In this document: positions 1-64,000 of the stretch, one piece after another
How the letters are laid out: each line of letters begins with the position of its first letter
Position numbering within the stretch: position 1 is the stretch's first letter
DNA from: Rhyzopertha dominica
Taxonomy: Eukaryota > Arthropoda > Insecta > Coleoptera > Bostrichidae
DNA length: 64,000 bases
Assembly: GCA_025024175.1 (NCBI GenBank)
Contig: QCXZ01000137.1
Location: 60,104,911 to 60,168,910, forward strand
Direction of reading: 5' to 3'
The notes under the pieces: generated by a model
Database searches by the model: none
What the model was told of the DNA's origin: nothing
Seen by the model: the letters and a program-made list of their open reading frames with translations, nothing else
Position numbers and translations under genes: made by a program

Positions 1-1779
1 ATATTTTTGCTAATATCACGAGGACTGTTTGTCTTAGAAAACATGTGTAGAGAGAAAAAATGCTCAAAACCTGATTACTAATCGTATAGTATAAGAAATA
101 AAAACGCAAATGTCATTTTGACAATTGGATGTGGAAGTATTGATTCAATTTGCAGCGGTTTTTATGAGTAGGTATTCGAAAAATCAATAGGGCATATTTA
201 TACACAGAACTATTGTAGAAATAATAATCAGGTTTGATACTATGACTCGTTGTAATCTGTCGTGGACTTCCTGCAAGAAAAGCCCTAGAAGAGTTTAAAA
301 GGCAGAAACCCCAACAGCTGATATTTAAATAGAGTAAGAAATTAGAAATGACATCTTGTAAAACAGAAAATAAAACACACAGAATAGTATGGGATAATTC
401 AAAAGAATAGAAAAGCAATATATCTAAAAGAAAAATTGCAGAAAATTTAAAAGGAAATTAAAGGGCTAAGGGAAAATGGAGCACAAAATAATATACCTAT
501 AACGATAAGGATAATTTACCACTCAAAGACGATTTTGTCTGAGAATGATACTACCCTTAACCGATCGTGACGATTATAATATTTTTTGCACGCTCACAAT
601 AAATTAGACGAAATTATTTATGTTAAATTTTCATTTGTTTTCAAAAATTTCTTTTTTGAATAAATTTGCGAAGCATGTTTTTCTGAAATCTATTGATATT
701 TGATGATGTTCAGTCATGGTTTCTAGAACCAGTAGCCGTGGTTTTATTTATTAACAACAGAGTTGTTTTTAACAGCTTATTACAGTACCCATCGCTAATC
801 AAGTTCGTTTTACAGAGAGATGCTAGAAAACGATACACTAGAATGACACTAGTGGGTGACGTAGGAAACCATTAGTGGAATTAGTATAAAACCTTCATCT
901 TGCACGAAATAGGATTAAATTCACCCTTGGGTTCCATTTAATGAGCTGATAAACAACTGTTGCATGGATTAATGTCTTAAAAATAAATAATTTTTCCACT
1001 CCCGCTATCTAAGTGTTATTATGACAATTGACAACGTTTTCAGAACGGTAAATTGATTTTTCTACTCCTTTATTAGTAAATTGCAACGCACTGTGTAATT
1101 AATTAGTAAATTCGCTATTACACACACAGTGTCTCGTAATGACTAGCACGTAATTTTTTTATTACGTTACCTTTTCAAATTCAATATTGCATTCACAGGA
1201 TGTTATCCTGCGTCTGTTAAGTGTTTGAAGTATCACAAGTAATAGTTAATGTTTGTGTAACGTTATCATGAAAGTGCAGAATTTTAGTTGATGCTTTCGC
1301 CGTTCGAAGGGTACTTAAATTATATCTAAATAACATTAAATTAGAATTAAAACGTTCCAGTTATTGTCAGCAGTGATGAGTGATAATATCGGATGAACGC
1401 CATTCTCCAAGTGCACTGACGTTTGTCAATATTTTACTGTGACTGTCATTAACCTATTCGTCTTTGCTAAAAAAGGAAAAATATAAAGTTTTACACTTTA
1501 GACGTCGTAGAAAAAGTATAGTGACATTACTAGACTTGTAAGGCAATTACGCACTCATGGAAATACGTTACTCGCCACTACGCGTAATGCTTGTAATATA
1601 CTATTACCAAGCAGTTGTTGGTAACCACTGGTAATGGAAAGTAGGCAGTTTTTCTTACTTCCCTAGGAGAGTAAGTAAATACGTTTTCTAACACAACTCA
1701 AAAACAACTTTTTGATATTTATAACGCAGTTTGGAATTGTGCAGTGTAGAAAACTCGAATTTCGTGATCTTTCAAAACT

Positions 1780-2540
1780 TCCGTTGCATTTTTACTGTCC
1801 TTTGAAACCATTGTTGATATTTTCGTTGTCAGAATTATGTATTTTATTTATTTTGTATTTTTTTGTCTTGTTAGAGATACTCTCTGCAACATAGCCCTCA
1901 GCAATGGATTCAGATTTCCAACTGCCATGTTTTTTTAGAGCAAGCACGTCAACACCCACCGGTATTTGCCAAAAATGTAACTCACAATCTTCTGAAAGCA
2001 TGACCGATATACTCCTTGGCATTTGGAAGTCAAAGAAATGTTGCTATTCTGCAGGTAATTGCAGATAATGTAGCTTTGGCTTTTAATAACGCATTAATAA
2101 ACACTGACGAACAGTTTTTTGTTGCAACTATAACTCATGAGCTATTCCATTTTTTGAATCGGGAATGTTTATGATAACTGTTTTTCATCACTTTAGTGTT
2201 CTGCAACAACAAACCACACAACTCCAGTGATCGGTATGCCCCTGCCATTCATAGTCGTAATTGCCCTTATAAGAAGAGAATTGGTATCGTCAGCTTCCAT
2301 TAGAAATCTTCGTGCACTTGGGATATCTTGGGTTTGTAAACCATCGTTCCTTCTCTTCAAAAATTCTTTAAGCTTTTTTAAGCTCTTTGGAAATTTTGAG
2401 ATATCTACATTCTCTTTAATGAATACAACAGAATTCAGCATGGAAAATTCACACCACACACTTGTAGGAGATTTAAATATTTTGGTTTTATCCATAAAAT
2501 AGGCCAGCATTACAGTTTCGGAAAGTTCTGAAGCATTCAT
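1780..2540 (-). pseudogene. Crypton-like tyrosine recombinase remnant
   Basis: Cut-and-paste or circle-forming DNA transposons of the Crypton class encode a tyrosine recombinase with an R-HxxR-(H/W)-Y catalytic set. Read on the minus strand, 2540-2193 gives a core-binding-like segment (SETVMLAYFMDKTKIF, then KKLKEFLKRRNDGLQ). Around 2010-2040 a second frame reads GHAFRR, the HxxR box, followed by VTFLANTG. The 1792-2022 frame continues ALKKHGSWKSESIAEGYVAE, matching the H/W box and a candidate nucleophilic Tyr. Stops and at least two frame changes break the gene, and the segment carrying the first catalytic Arg is not recognisable. Family assignment rests on remembered motif similarity to insect Crypton recombinases. 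No termini are visible, as expected because Cryptons lack TIRs. It is a dead insertion in a liprin-alpha intron. Confidence 0.7.
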
Positions 2541-3641
2541 TTTACGACATCACTCCTTGAAACAGGTAGCAGATGCCATGCAGTGTCCATTGTTCTTCTG
2601 TGTAGAACTTAATGCTTTTAGATTATTTTATCGCGCGTGAAGGTTAAGACGACGACGCTGCGCGTTAATTGTAAACATTCAGTACCATGACAACAAACAG
2701 TTTTTAGCAGTGTATGATAAACTCATACTTTTTCGACAGGAAACGTCAAATGTAAATGAACAACTGAATGTTAACGATAATTAAATGTTTTTCACATTTC
2801 AAAATGAGGAAATGAAAAAACAGAACAGGTATATAGCTCGTGGGTTAAGCATTCGTGACCAGTCTCGCATTCTATCGCCGGGTCTCAGCTACGCCTCGTA
2901 CGATACTCACCTTCTCCTTGTAAGTTTTCCGTTTCGTTTGCACTAGTAGATTTAGATTTCTGTAGCCAATATGAGTATATAGATCTGACGCAAAATTCAA
3001 ATTTCTTGAACAGGCCCATTGGTAGTTATTGCATTTGTGAGGATTTAAAAGAACAAAGTGTTTGAAAACAAGAGCGACTCATTCTTCTACCAAATTTGGA
3101 AGAAGCATGGAGTGATGGACGTTCCGCACTAATTTCCGACAAATCAACGAAGCGATATGAAAATAGATACAAAATTGTATGAGTTGTAAGAAAATACATG
3201 TTAGTGAGAAAGGACCGTAAAATAAAAAGCTCCAGGGCAGTCACTGGTAAAAAGTACTTGTTCATGATTCGCACGACGCGACGTTTCCAAATTTTCAACA
3301 TTAATTGGCTACCTCAAACGGAAAATTTCTACATTTTTTATTAACATAATGAAAGGTACTACAGCCAGGTAGGGGGGAAAGAGACAATAAGATACTGACC
3401 GTCCAAAATAGCCGAGTATCTAAAACTAAAAAATCCTACATATTATAGTTTCAGGGGTGTAAAACCTTGACCGTCTCAGAATCTACGCCAAATATTCCTT
3501 CAAAAACAAATTGCATTATGTAGAAAAATTTCTTCACTATAATGACAACGCAACAACATTTCTAAATCATGTGTCAAACGATTACGTGCTAGTGCCACTC
3601 CCACTTCACTGCCTTCGATAGTTAACGACATGTGCTGTCCC

Positions 3642-4609
3642 AATGGGCTTGTTGCCCCCTTTTTATTTCAGAATATGAATCTACATGAAAAAAAATAGAC
3701 CCCTGTTTTTTTATTTTTCGCAAAGCTCTTAATTAATGCTTAAAAAAAGATTGTTTATGTTTAAAGTTTGAATCTCTGACGTCAGCGTTCCCTGGCGCGC
3801 TTAGTGCGGTGTAACTGTGTGATGTTGCCACGCCATTTTCTGATCCTGGCATTCCTGTCGATGAGGTTTCTGAAACCGAAGTCGCAGCAGCGTTGCCATT
3901 TTATTCCAAACTCGCAATCATAATTATGAATTATAAAAACCTACACGCGAATGGATGTGTTAAACGCGATTCGTTGTTACTCGTTTTTACTGTAAATATT
4001 AAAACGTAAAATATATTAAATTAAAATTATAACTTGCAGCGGATATATCGCNAACAGAATTCAATTTATGGCAGCCGAAAGATAAGTTAATATTTCAAGT
4101 GATATTAAAACTGGAACAACTATTTATTAATTAGGTAAACTCGTTTAAACCTGAGTTACAGCATGTATAGCTGCCATTACATCATTTTATTCAAGTCGCA
4201 ACCTTTAAATAGCAAAATCGCCAATCGTGTAAGTCAATTATTGGTAAATTGTCCGAAGATCCCTTCACATAATCTTGCACAGTCTGTGTTTGAACAACAA
4301 CGTACCAAGTAAATAAAAACAAAACTTTAACGCGTCTTCCGTTCTCAAACGAAAACGTAAACAACAGCGACAAAGGTGTCGAGCATGCAACAGGGCATCC
4401 GGCGCATTGGCGCAATAGCGGAGTGCGTCTCCAGGAACGGTGACGTTTCACGAAATATTTGAATTTGGCGGTAAACCTTTAAAGGTAAAATTAAGACACT
4501 AAAACATTACAAATATTTTTTCTATTGCCAACTTCTAACTCTATTAGGTCCAGGCAAAGACGCACATGTGTTATAATAACGATTTACTGTCAAGGGCAAC
4601 AACCCCATT
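3642..4609. mobile_element. TIR element, THAP-element family, no coding left
   Basis: The ends are imperfect inverted repeats: AATGGGCTTGTTGCCCC at the left and the complement of AATGGGGTTGTTGCCC at the right. Both internal flanks (about 3660-3830 and 4450-4600) match the corresponding flanks of the element at 7270-8649, including the shared stretches GAATATGAATCTACAT and AATATTTGAATTTGGCGG. The two are therefore members of one family. This copy has lost the THAP exon seen in the other. I see no clear target duplication. Confidence 0.7.
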
Positions 4610-5667
4610 ATTGTACTAACTATACATTTGATTTCAATATAGCCAAAGAAATGTAAAATTACATCTTTCTTTTAATTCAGCTTGTTCAACTTGAGTGTAT
4701 TTACGAACGGTGAAAAAATGAGCTTGATCGTCAAAAAAAATCATTTTTAGAAGAGAACGTAATTAAAGTACGTAAGTAATGGAAGTCATCAAATTTGCGA
4801 TTATTTTATTTGTATATTGAGTTTTTTTTCTCAAAACTGAAATCACGACAGCGACCGGTTTGAACCATATACGAAGTGCTTTAAAAAAAGTAGCATGCAC
4901 CTACCTGTTTTTGGGAGATATTCATATGCGATTTAACGATTTTTTTAAATGAATATCCGTTAGAACAAAAACTACTACGAACAAAGTAGGCAACGAAAAT
5001 TGTAATTAAAGATGCGCAACAAGGATCAAGGCTTGAAACAAGGAGTAAAGAATTTCTTGAAAAAAACAAATATGTTACTAAAACTGATTTCAAGGAAGCA
5101 TTTAAGAAGGGATAACACAGGAAGATAAAGTAATCATATTAAAGGTTGCAGCAGGACAAGAGAATAAAAAATAAATTGACAACTACAGCAGCTGGGTTTA
5201 CACCAAACCGAACACAAAAAAAACAGAACAGCAACTTTTTTTCTTAACTTACGCGGCACGCAAACCACAATCTTCTAGGTGTCTTATTTTGGAAGATATT
5301 TAAAATGGCGGAGAGCGCTACAAACGACGATTTGTTGCTTTAGCATTTATTTTCTCGAAAACTACATTTTAGAGGTATGATATGTGATACAAAATGACCT
5401 TAGAATTTAACAAGGAATGCAAAAATATAAAAATATATGGGGTATTCTATTTAAAATAAGGTAATAAGTTGGTACGCGTTTCCGGCATATAACTGGAAGT
5501 GAACAGTTTTCGAAAATATTTTTACAATATGCAGCATATAAATCTGGATCACTTTTATATAGAAAAGTTTTTCATATTTTCAATAGTTGTGGAGTTATGG
5601 AAGAAATACGTTCACTTGGCCCAACCTGTATATGTAACTTAAGATTTTACTCTATTTCATAAACTGA

Positions 5668-57895
<52,228 letters not shown>

Positions 57896-58108
57896 TATGT
57901 CCCTTAGATGAGCAACCCGTCAACCAAGTAGTGTTCCGCTGCCCCCAGTCAGTCGCAGCCTGTGCTACCTCCCTTCTAAATACAACTAAGTACACGTTGC
58001 AGTGTACGCCATTTCCGATTTGTGTAAAGTATAGGTGGAGGAAATGGCATCGGACCTCTCCAGAAGCCAAAATCATCTAACCAGGAAGGAAATTTAGCAA
58101 CCGTTTCC

Positions 58109-58114
58109 AATAAA
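58109..58114 (+). terminator. Candidate poly(A) signal of liprin-alpha
   Basis: AATAAA 214 bp after the stop, followed by GT/T-rich sequence (CACTGTTTTACTAAACAACAGTGTT). It is the first canonical hexamer after the stop. Alternative, more distal sites are possible. Confidence 0.55.
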
Positions 58115-60587
58115 CACTGTTTTACTAAACAACAGTGTTACCACACCTCTTGCGGGATGTCCGTTGCTATAGAAACATCCACTCACAAAACACGTTAAGA
58201 GAGCTTTAATGAATTAACCCTTACCAGTAAAAACATGAATAGTATTATTAATTGTACATTTCGATGATGAAGTTGTTGTTTTAACTGTTGGACTATTGTT
58301 GAATGTGGCAGCGCGATGACAGTATTATTATCCACGCGTGCCTGCATTACCTTCAAAAGCTGCCCGTTATCGTAGGAGTGGTCCTCGAGATGCCTCATTG
58401 CTGACTACTTTAAACTAAGTCGATAGCTTAAGTCAGGTCTTGGAAGTAAGATTAACAAATTGGATTCTAGTTGCTTTAAGCCAAAAATTTTCAGTTAAAT
58501 ACTGCTGTCCTTTGTATAAAACATGATCAACCTTTATAGTATTTTCAGCTACCAAGTTATTAAATTTTCCGTCAACACTCGTATTCCCCATAAACAAATA
58601 AGTGGTGTTACGGCTAAAGCTGTTACTTCGCTGTTTTTAAACTAGCGAAACAGTTTGGTATTTTTATGGAAATTAGACTTTCTATCAACATAGCGTCTGC
58701 TTTGGATGGTTTATATACAGAATAATCAGTACACAAAATATGTAAAAGTAACAGGCTAATATACGAACTTCATCAGAAAATTTACGAAATAACCATAGCT
58801 TCTGAGTAGTATGTAAACTAACATATTTTCTCGTTTTTTTTTATAGGTAATCTTAGAGGCGTAATCCATTCTATAATTAATTAATTGTGCTGTTTAATTA
58901 TGTAATATGCAGATTTGTCACTTATGCTCGGTCCGACTTCTTTTAGTCTCCTGAGTTTGCCACTAAATTATTTCAGCTTTCTTCTCATAACTCGTTTCGA
59001 AAAACAGCCTGGTGAGCTTTAATTACTAGGTGGCTTTGTTATCGTGTCAGTTCATAGCTGACAGATGGCATTGCCACCTATTTTTCTACTTACACTAATA
59101 ATAAGCACTAGAAACAATCTGTTCACAACATTCAACTCCCAGTACTAAATGCAGTAAACAAATACATAATCTTACATTTATACTCTGTAATACAAAGTTT
59201 TAGTATCTAGTTTATAAATTAACCATTATAACCATTATTTCATGTTATCACAACATAGTGTTCATATTATAAGCAGTCTGTTTCGTTTGTTTGCATACTA
59301 CTCAAAATCTATGGTTATGCAGTATGCAACTACTTTTGAATATTTTGTATACAAATCATAGAAAGCCTGATTTCCATAAAAATAGTGAGCCATTTGGTTA
59401 GTACATACAATAGCTGGCTACTATAATAATATAATATAATAGTGAAATAACAGCTTTAGCCATAATATATAAGAATTTTTTTTAACTGAAGTTTTCATTT
59501 AAAGCTTTTGTGATCAGTTAAGTGTTTTCTTTTAATAGACTGTCAATAAATTTAAAAGAGGTCACCTCTCCCGTTACATTTTTTGAACACTCGTTGCTTC
59601 CTTCATTGATAATATAATTATTGTTACTTTCGCGACTTGAGTGCCCAGTGCCATCAAATTCATCAGCGTTGGGGCATCACTATGGCCAACGTCCAGCTTT
59701 GTAGACATTTGTTAATTTGCCGATCTTAGCTAGTACAAACAGAAATACCGATGTCATTGTGAAGCTTCTGAATGTGGCTGGTTTGTATCAGACTCCCGTA
59801 CTCAACATTTCACAACTCATTTGGATATAAACGAAATATGACAGTTATTCCATTAGGACCCATCAGTTGGACGTACTGCATCAGTATATATTATACAGCA
59901 GAAGATATATTTTGAAATTTTTATTGACGTTAGTATGTTTTATATACCGATATTTGTAATATATTTTTAATTGTTATTTATTTATCAAAACTATCGTGCT
60001 TATATGATCTTGTTATGGATTTGTGAATGGATAACACACATGGAGTAGTACACTCTGGGAATGATTGTCATTAATCGTAACCGATCTAATAATAGTGTTT
60101 AATTTATGTACATTGCATTATACATAAATATAACAAAAACTCGAATTATTCCTAGCATTTTTCATTTGTAACATTTTCCTCATTTACCTTACAAGGCAAC
60201 ACAGAAATGTTGATGTCATTAAAATGGTATTTTAACTATTGGCATGAAAACTTGCCTTTCATCAAATAAATTAATAAAACATAATAACAACTTAAATCTA
60301 TAAATCATTTTAGTAAAAACACAGATTAGGTTTGTTCACTTAAATTAAATAATAGCGACAAACAAATAATGAAGTCAGTAAATAACTTTTTTTACATTTT
60401 TCATTATGTTTGTAAACTCTATAATTAATTGTTTCCTAATTCTAATTCCTAAAACTTGCATGTAACTATATTGTGATGGTTTGTAGTGTTCACAGCACCT
60501 TACGAAATTCAGAAATAAAAAGATTTCTCTTTCTAACACGAATGTAGCGTGACTACCATGTAAATTCATTCATATAATAGGCCTGTT
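58115..60587. other. Non-coding sequence after liprin-alpha
   Basis: AT-rich. No gene, RNA gene or terminal-repeat element recognised. Part of it could be an extended 3' UTR. Confidence 0.6.
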
Positions 60588-63211
60588 CACTAAAATTTTA
60601 TTTAGTGGAAATTGTACATCATTCTATAGTATTTAAATAGCTGATAATCTTCCAGCAAACAGAAATTAATTTGCTTTCATAGTTTTAAAACTAGGGTCGT
60701 CTAATTTTACTCTGGCCAAAAAGCCCTGCGTGGAGGCTAATATACTTCACATGCAGTCTCACTGACCACTCCTCCTATAGAGTGACTTAAGCTTTATATA
60801 AAGATATTTTTATATTTTGTGTTGTTAATGAAGCCATTACGAAACACAATTGGTGTTTCATAACAAAATTTTTGTCCAGTGTTGGTGTCACTAGAAAAAT
60901 TCTGAGGGAACATTAAACAAACCGCCTAGTAACATCGTAACTGTCATGGGTCTTATCAAAATTAACACTCAGCCAACTTAAGCATGGCAGATTAAATTTT
61001 CCTAAATTTTTAATTTTTATTAAATTTCTCAGATTTTCTTTTGTAGAAAACGAAAATCACACAAAATAGAAAAAATTGTATAAAAACCCTGTTTCATAAG
61101 GCTCTTTCTCGCACTCATCCATTACAAATGCATGTGCCAAAATGACTTCTTATGAAACTAGTTTTTTAATATACTATTATTACTAAAATAAATTGTAACA
61201 AAACCGTCGAAGCTTAAATGTTCAACTATAAACTGTTGTCCCATAGCGACTGAGTCACACTTGCATAAAACCATTTTAAAAACTCACTAGCCATAACATA
61301 TTTTGAAAACTGCTGGTAATTCAAGCTAATCGGCTTGACCAGTTACAATTGTAACCTGTTCTATACCGACCTGTTTGACAATGTGAGGACATGTGTGAGT
61401 TTGTTGTTTATGTCGTTTGTTGTTGATTTTTTTATTTAGTATCAGTTGTATTCCTAAATAAAAGTTAGATATATGTTTGTCGAGATAGCTGTCACGTTAT
61501 TCTTTCACAAATTAGGCTATCCTGAATGCTGTCAAAAATGGCGCTGGATTACAAACATAACCTAAATTAGTAGAGTCGTGAACGAACTGTTAAAAAGAAT
61601 GGCTCTCGGGTGAGAACTGCGCGAACTGGTTCGTGACATTGAAAGTTCGTCGTTCGCGAATGAACTATTGAAACTAATAACGGCTCGCTTGCGCGAGCTA
61701 GTTCGTGCGAACTGGCTCTCCAAAACGAACTGTTTTTCCCATCTTATTAGGGCATTTAAAGATGGCGGCTGGATGACAAATACGTGTTCTGGACAGCCTA
61801 ATAGTTTTGTAGGTTAGTAGTATTTCTTTTAACACAACAAAACTAAGAGAAAACATTTTATTTAAGATACACATGAGCCGCTTTTATCATATCTCGTATG
61901 AGATTGATTTGGAATAAGACAAAGCTGATTTTGCTAGATACTGTTACATCTTACAAATTTACTAATTTTTTTTTGTATATGGATGTCGACGTAAGAACCT
62001 TTGATATGACTAGGAAGCAGTCCTATTAGACTCAAATCGTTACGATTTCGTTGCTGTTCAGAATTCTAACCCAAAAGCCACAATTTACGACCAATGTATA
62101 TTTTATAGACACCTCAAAAAAGCCAATTCCTTTGCCTGTCATGGGTGTACAATTTTTCTTGTATGTAAATTGTTTCCAGTTCAATCAGCTTGTGACAAAT
62201 AGTCCAATCTGGCAACATAGTTAGGTTGACATTGCTGGATAGTGTTAACAACATTATGGCTAGTGAATATTTAAACTCAATTTACTTCAAACATTAGACT
62301 ATTATACATAAAACAAGCAATAACACATAGAAATGTGACAAAAGAAAAGATATCCCACCACTACCAGACCAGAGGAAGACAAAAGGAAAAACCTTGTTCA
62401 GCAAAGAGCGAATAAGGCAACTGGTCCAAAAAGTCTAAGATATTACGGACCAAAGCCTTACAACCCAATACTGACAAAAACGAGAAATGTCAATAATGAA
62501 GCTCTTTTCAAAAAACAAAATAAAGAAATGGATTTCAGAAAATAAATAAACAGTATCATGTGCAATACCTGATTTAATACTTTTTTTTCTACTGTAACTT
62601 TACCTGTTCACTGATTTTTAGTGTGCAGGGGCTAGAGTTCTGAGCCGCATTTTTATATATGTTAATGTGTTTCTAGTTTTAGGTGATTACATTTTTTTTC
62701 CTTGTTTAAATTTTATTGACTATTTTACATGTATTATTTAGGTAAATCCACATACAAGCTCGCTTCTGTGGATATATTTTTGTTTATTTTATCTTATACT
62801 TTAGCTTATATTGTACAACAAAAATTTACCTGAGAAAATAAAATAAACCATTAATAATAATAATAATAATAATACGTGAGTATGACCAATCGCTTTGTGT
62901 CAATAATCTGGTTGTACATTTAAGCTTTACCAGCCTAATAGGTTTTATCATAAATTATTGCAGTAACAAATTATCTTGATATAAAGTGCTCAATACACAG
63001 GTATGCAATTTACTTTATATAGGGGGCGTGATCAACCAGTGTGCATGTGACTTATTGCTAGGCTCCATATAGGGATAACGTTATTGGGCTTCTACACCCA
63101 TTAGAACTTGAGATGGTCGTAGTGTGAAAAAAAGAAACGCAAATGAAATTTTTCAGTTTTTATTAGTGACATCAAACTTAATTGGTAAATTAAAATTTAG
63201 TGAACAGGCCT
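60588..63211. mobile_element. Long member of the TAGGCCTGTTCACTAAAATT family
   Basis: Ends TAGGCCTGTTCACTAAAATT (left) and its near-perfect complement AATTTTAGTGAACAGGCCT without the first A (right). The outer ~130 bp on the left and ~300 bp on the right match the 357-bp MITE at 22798. The 2.2-kb middle (about 60721-62908) is absent from that MITE. No ORF of note in the middle, so it is either a decayed parent or a MITE with an insertion; an (AAT)n run ends near 62873. Confidence 0.7.
61511..61802. mobile_element. ~290-bp MITE inside the longer element
   Basis: Ends ATTAGGCTATCCTGAA and (complement) ATTAGGCTGTCCAGAA, 14 of 16 matching. The interior has GAACGAACTG/CGAACTGG and GCGCGAGCTAGTTCGTGCG palindromic motifs. 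No coding. Confidence 0.6.
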
Positions 63212-63295
63212 CATTATTGCACTTATGATATTTGGCCACTATTACTGTTATTTGTCACTAATACGGGCACCGCTGATTCTATGAAAATGTTTACC

Positions 63296-63391
63296 TATTA
63301 GGCTTTTTAGAACACTTGACTTTCAAAGTGGCTGCCGGGAATCAAGGCATGAGTCATTCAATTTGAACAACTAATCCTAAAAAGCCTAATA
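63296..63391. mobile_element. 96-bp mini-MITE
   Basis: Perfect 15-bp inverted ends TATTAGGCTTTTTAG and CTAAAAAGCCTAATA around 66 bp. The tip TATTAGGCT is shared with the element at 61511, suggesting related families. Confidence 0.65.
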
Positions 63392-64000
63392 AATTCAAGA
63401 TTACACTATACATATAACCCCACTAGTCTTGTTAGAAAAGCAATCATAACAGAAATCTTATTTATTACATAGAACGCTAATATATATGACCTGCACAGCG
63501 AGTTTGCGGCGCATGCTCAAAAGGTACAATTTTAAGACGTCGAAAATGTCTGGCTTTGTCTCTCATCTCTCTGTCCCTGTCAGTGTGTTACTTGAGGTCG
63601 TACAGGTTATGTTTATATTAAAAAAATGTGGCATTTGATTATCCCAATACCCGTTTTTCCTAAGGTACGTAAAACAATTTGATTCGTTATTTTATTTTAC
63701 AAATCTTTTTTTGTAATTGCCCTTTTCTGACCAAAAACGTTTCATTTGGAAATTCTCGTCATTATTGTTGAAACCAACTTGAAAGATTACCTTCCTGGCC
63801 TTCCAAACAGGCAGGGCCAATAATTTTAAAAAATACGTGAAATCGTCGAAAATACCCTCAGATATTTGTTGCCTGGTTAAGTCTCGTCTCAAAAATTTGA
63901 CTGGACACGTCCGGGTCTCTTTCTTCATCTCGTACATATTATTGACAGTGCTGTAAATTTTAAAGAACATAAATACATAAATGACTTATAATATTTAACC
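63392..64000. other. Distal non-coding end of window
   Basis: A 92-codon minus-strand frame at 63970-63692 (starts MFFKIYSTVNNMYEMKKETR) is Lys/Phe-rich. I do not recognise it, and it could be chance or the edge of an unknown element. Nothing else seen. Confidence 0.4.

Noticed and set aside
3009..3045. GAACAGGCCCATTGG as a terminus of the TAGGCCTGTTC family
   Set aside because: Only a short match; no partner end or internal similarity found nearby.
58195..58398. 67-codon minus frame after liprin-alpha
   Set aside because: No recognisable domain or homologue; 3' flank of liprin-alpha, probably chance.

Overview
This is an AT-rich, intron-rich arthropod (almost certainly insect) nuclear window dominated by one host gene: the 3' ~90% of liprin-alpha (PPFIA/syd-2 family) on the + strand. 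I place 19 coding exons from 5773 to the stop at 57895, 1077 codons in all. They cover most of the N-terminal coiled coil, the linker and all three SAM domains. Every junction keeps phase and has GT/AG ends. The first ~100-120 residues lie upstream of the window. The encoded peptide closely resembles insect liprin-alpha as I know it; I cannot name the species. The short C-terminus ending just after the third SAM domain fits the Drosophila-type protein rather than the longer vertebrate forms. An extra, phase-matched exon at 21468-21585 is predicted to be mutually exclusive with exon 8.  The introns are a layered archive of mobile DNA. In order: a Crypton-like tyrosine-recombinase remnant (1780-2540); a short terminal-inverted-repeat (TIR) element (3642-4609); a mariner-like element interrupted by a THAP-bearing element that is itself interrupted by a hAT-like miniature element (MITE) (6891-9487); a mariner/IS630-like transposase relic (~10960-11680); a decayed Tc1-like element inside a palindromic MITE (12470-14926); further MITEs; a 7.4-kb LTR retrotransposon (23913-31337); nested foldback and THAP elements (36107-38636); a decayed hAT element (47632-50874); a TTAA-flanked MITE (50903-51817); two mariner relics; a 5'-truncated LINE; and a third THAP element (~56497-57690).  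The standout is the LTR element in intron 8, antisense to liprin-alpha. Its two 1.6-kb LTRs appear identical except for one 4-bp gap, it is flanked by AAAT on both sides, and its ORFs are open. It has no reverse transcriptase, RNase H or integrase catalytic core. Its layout is Gag (SAP-like motif, capsid region, zinc knuckles), then a -1-frame ORF with aspartic protease, integrase zinc-binding domain and a second Gag-type zinc-knuckle pair. Its LTRs carry eight copies each of a 25-bp near-hairpin module, and its leader holds four exact-period 123-bp repeats with TTACGTAA octamers. This looks like a recently mobile non-autonomous element that depends on a partner for replication.  After the liprin-alpha stop there is a plausible poly(A) signal (58109) and then ~5.9 kb of mostly non-coding sequence containing more MITEs.
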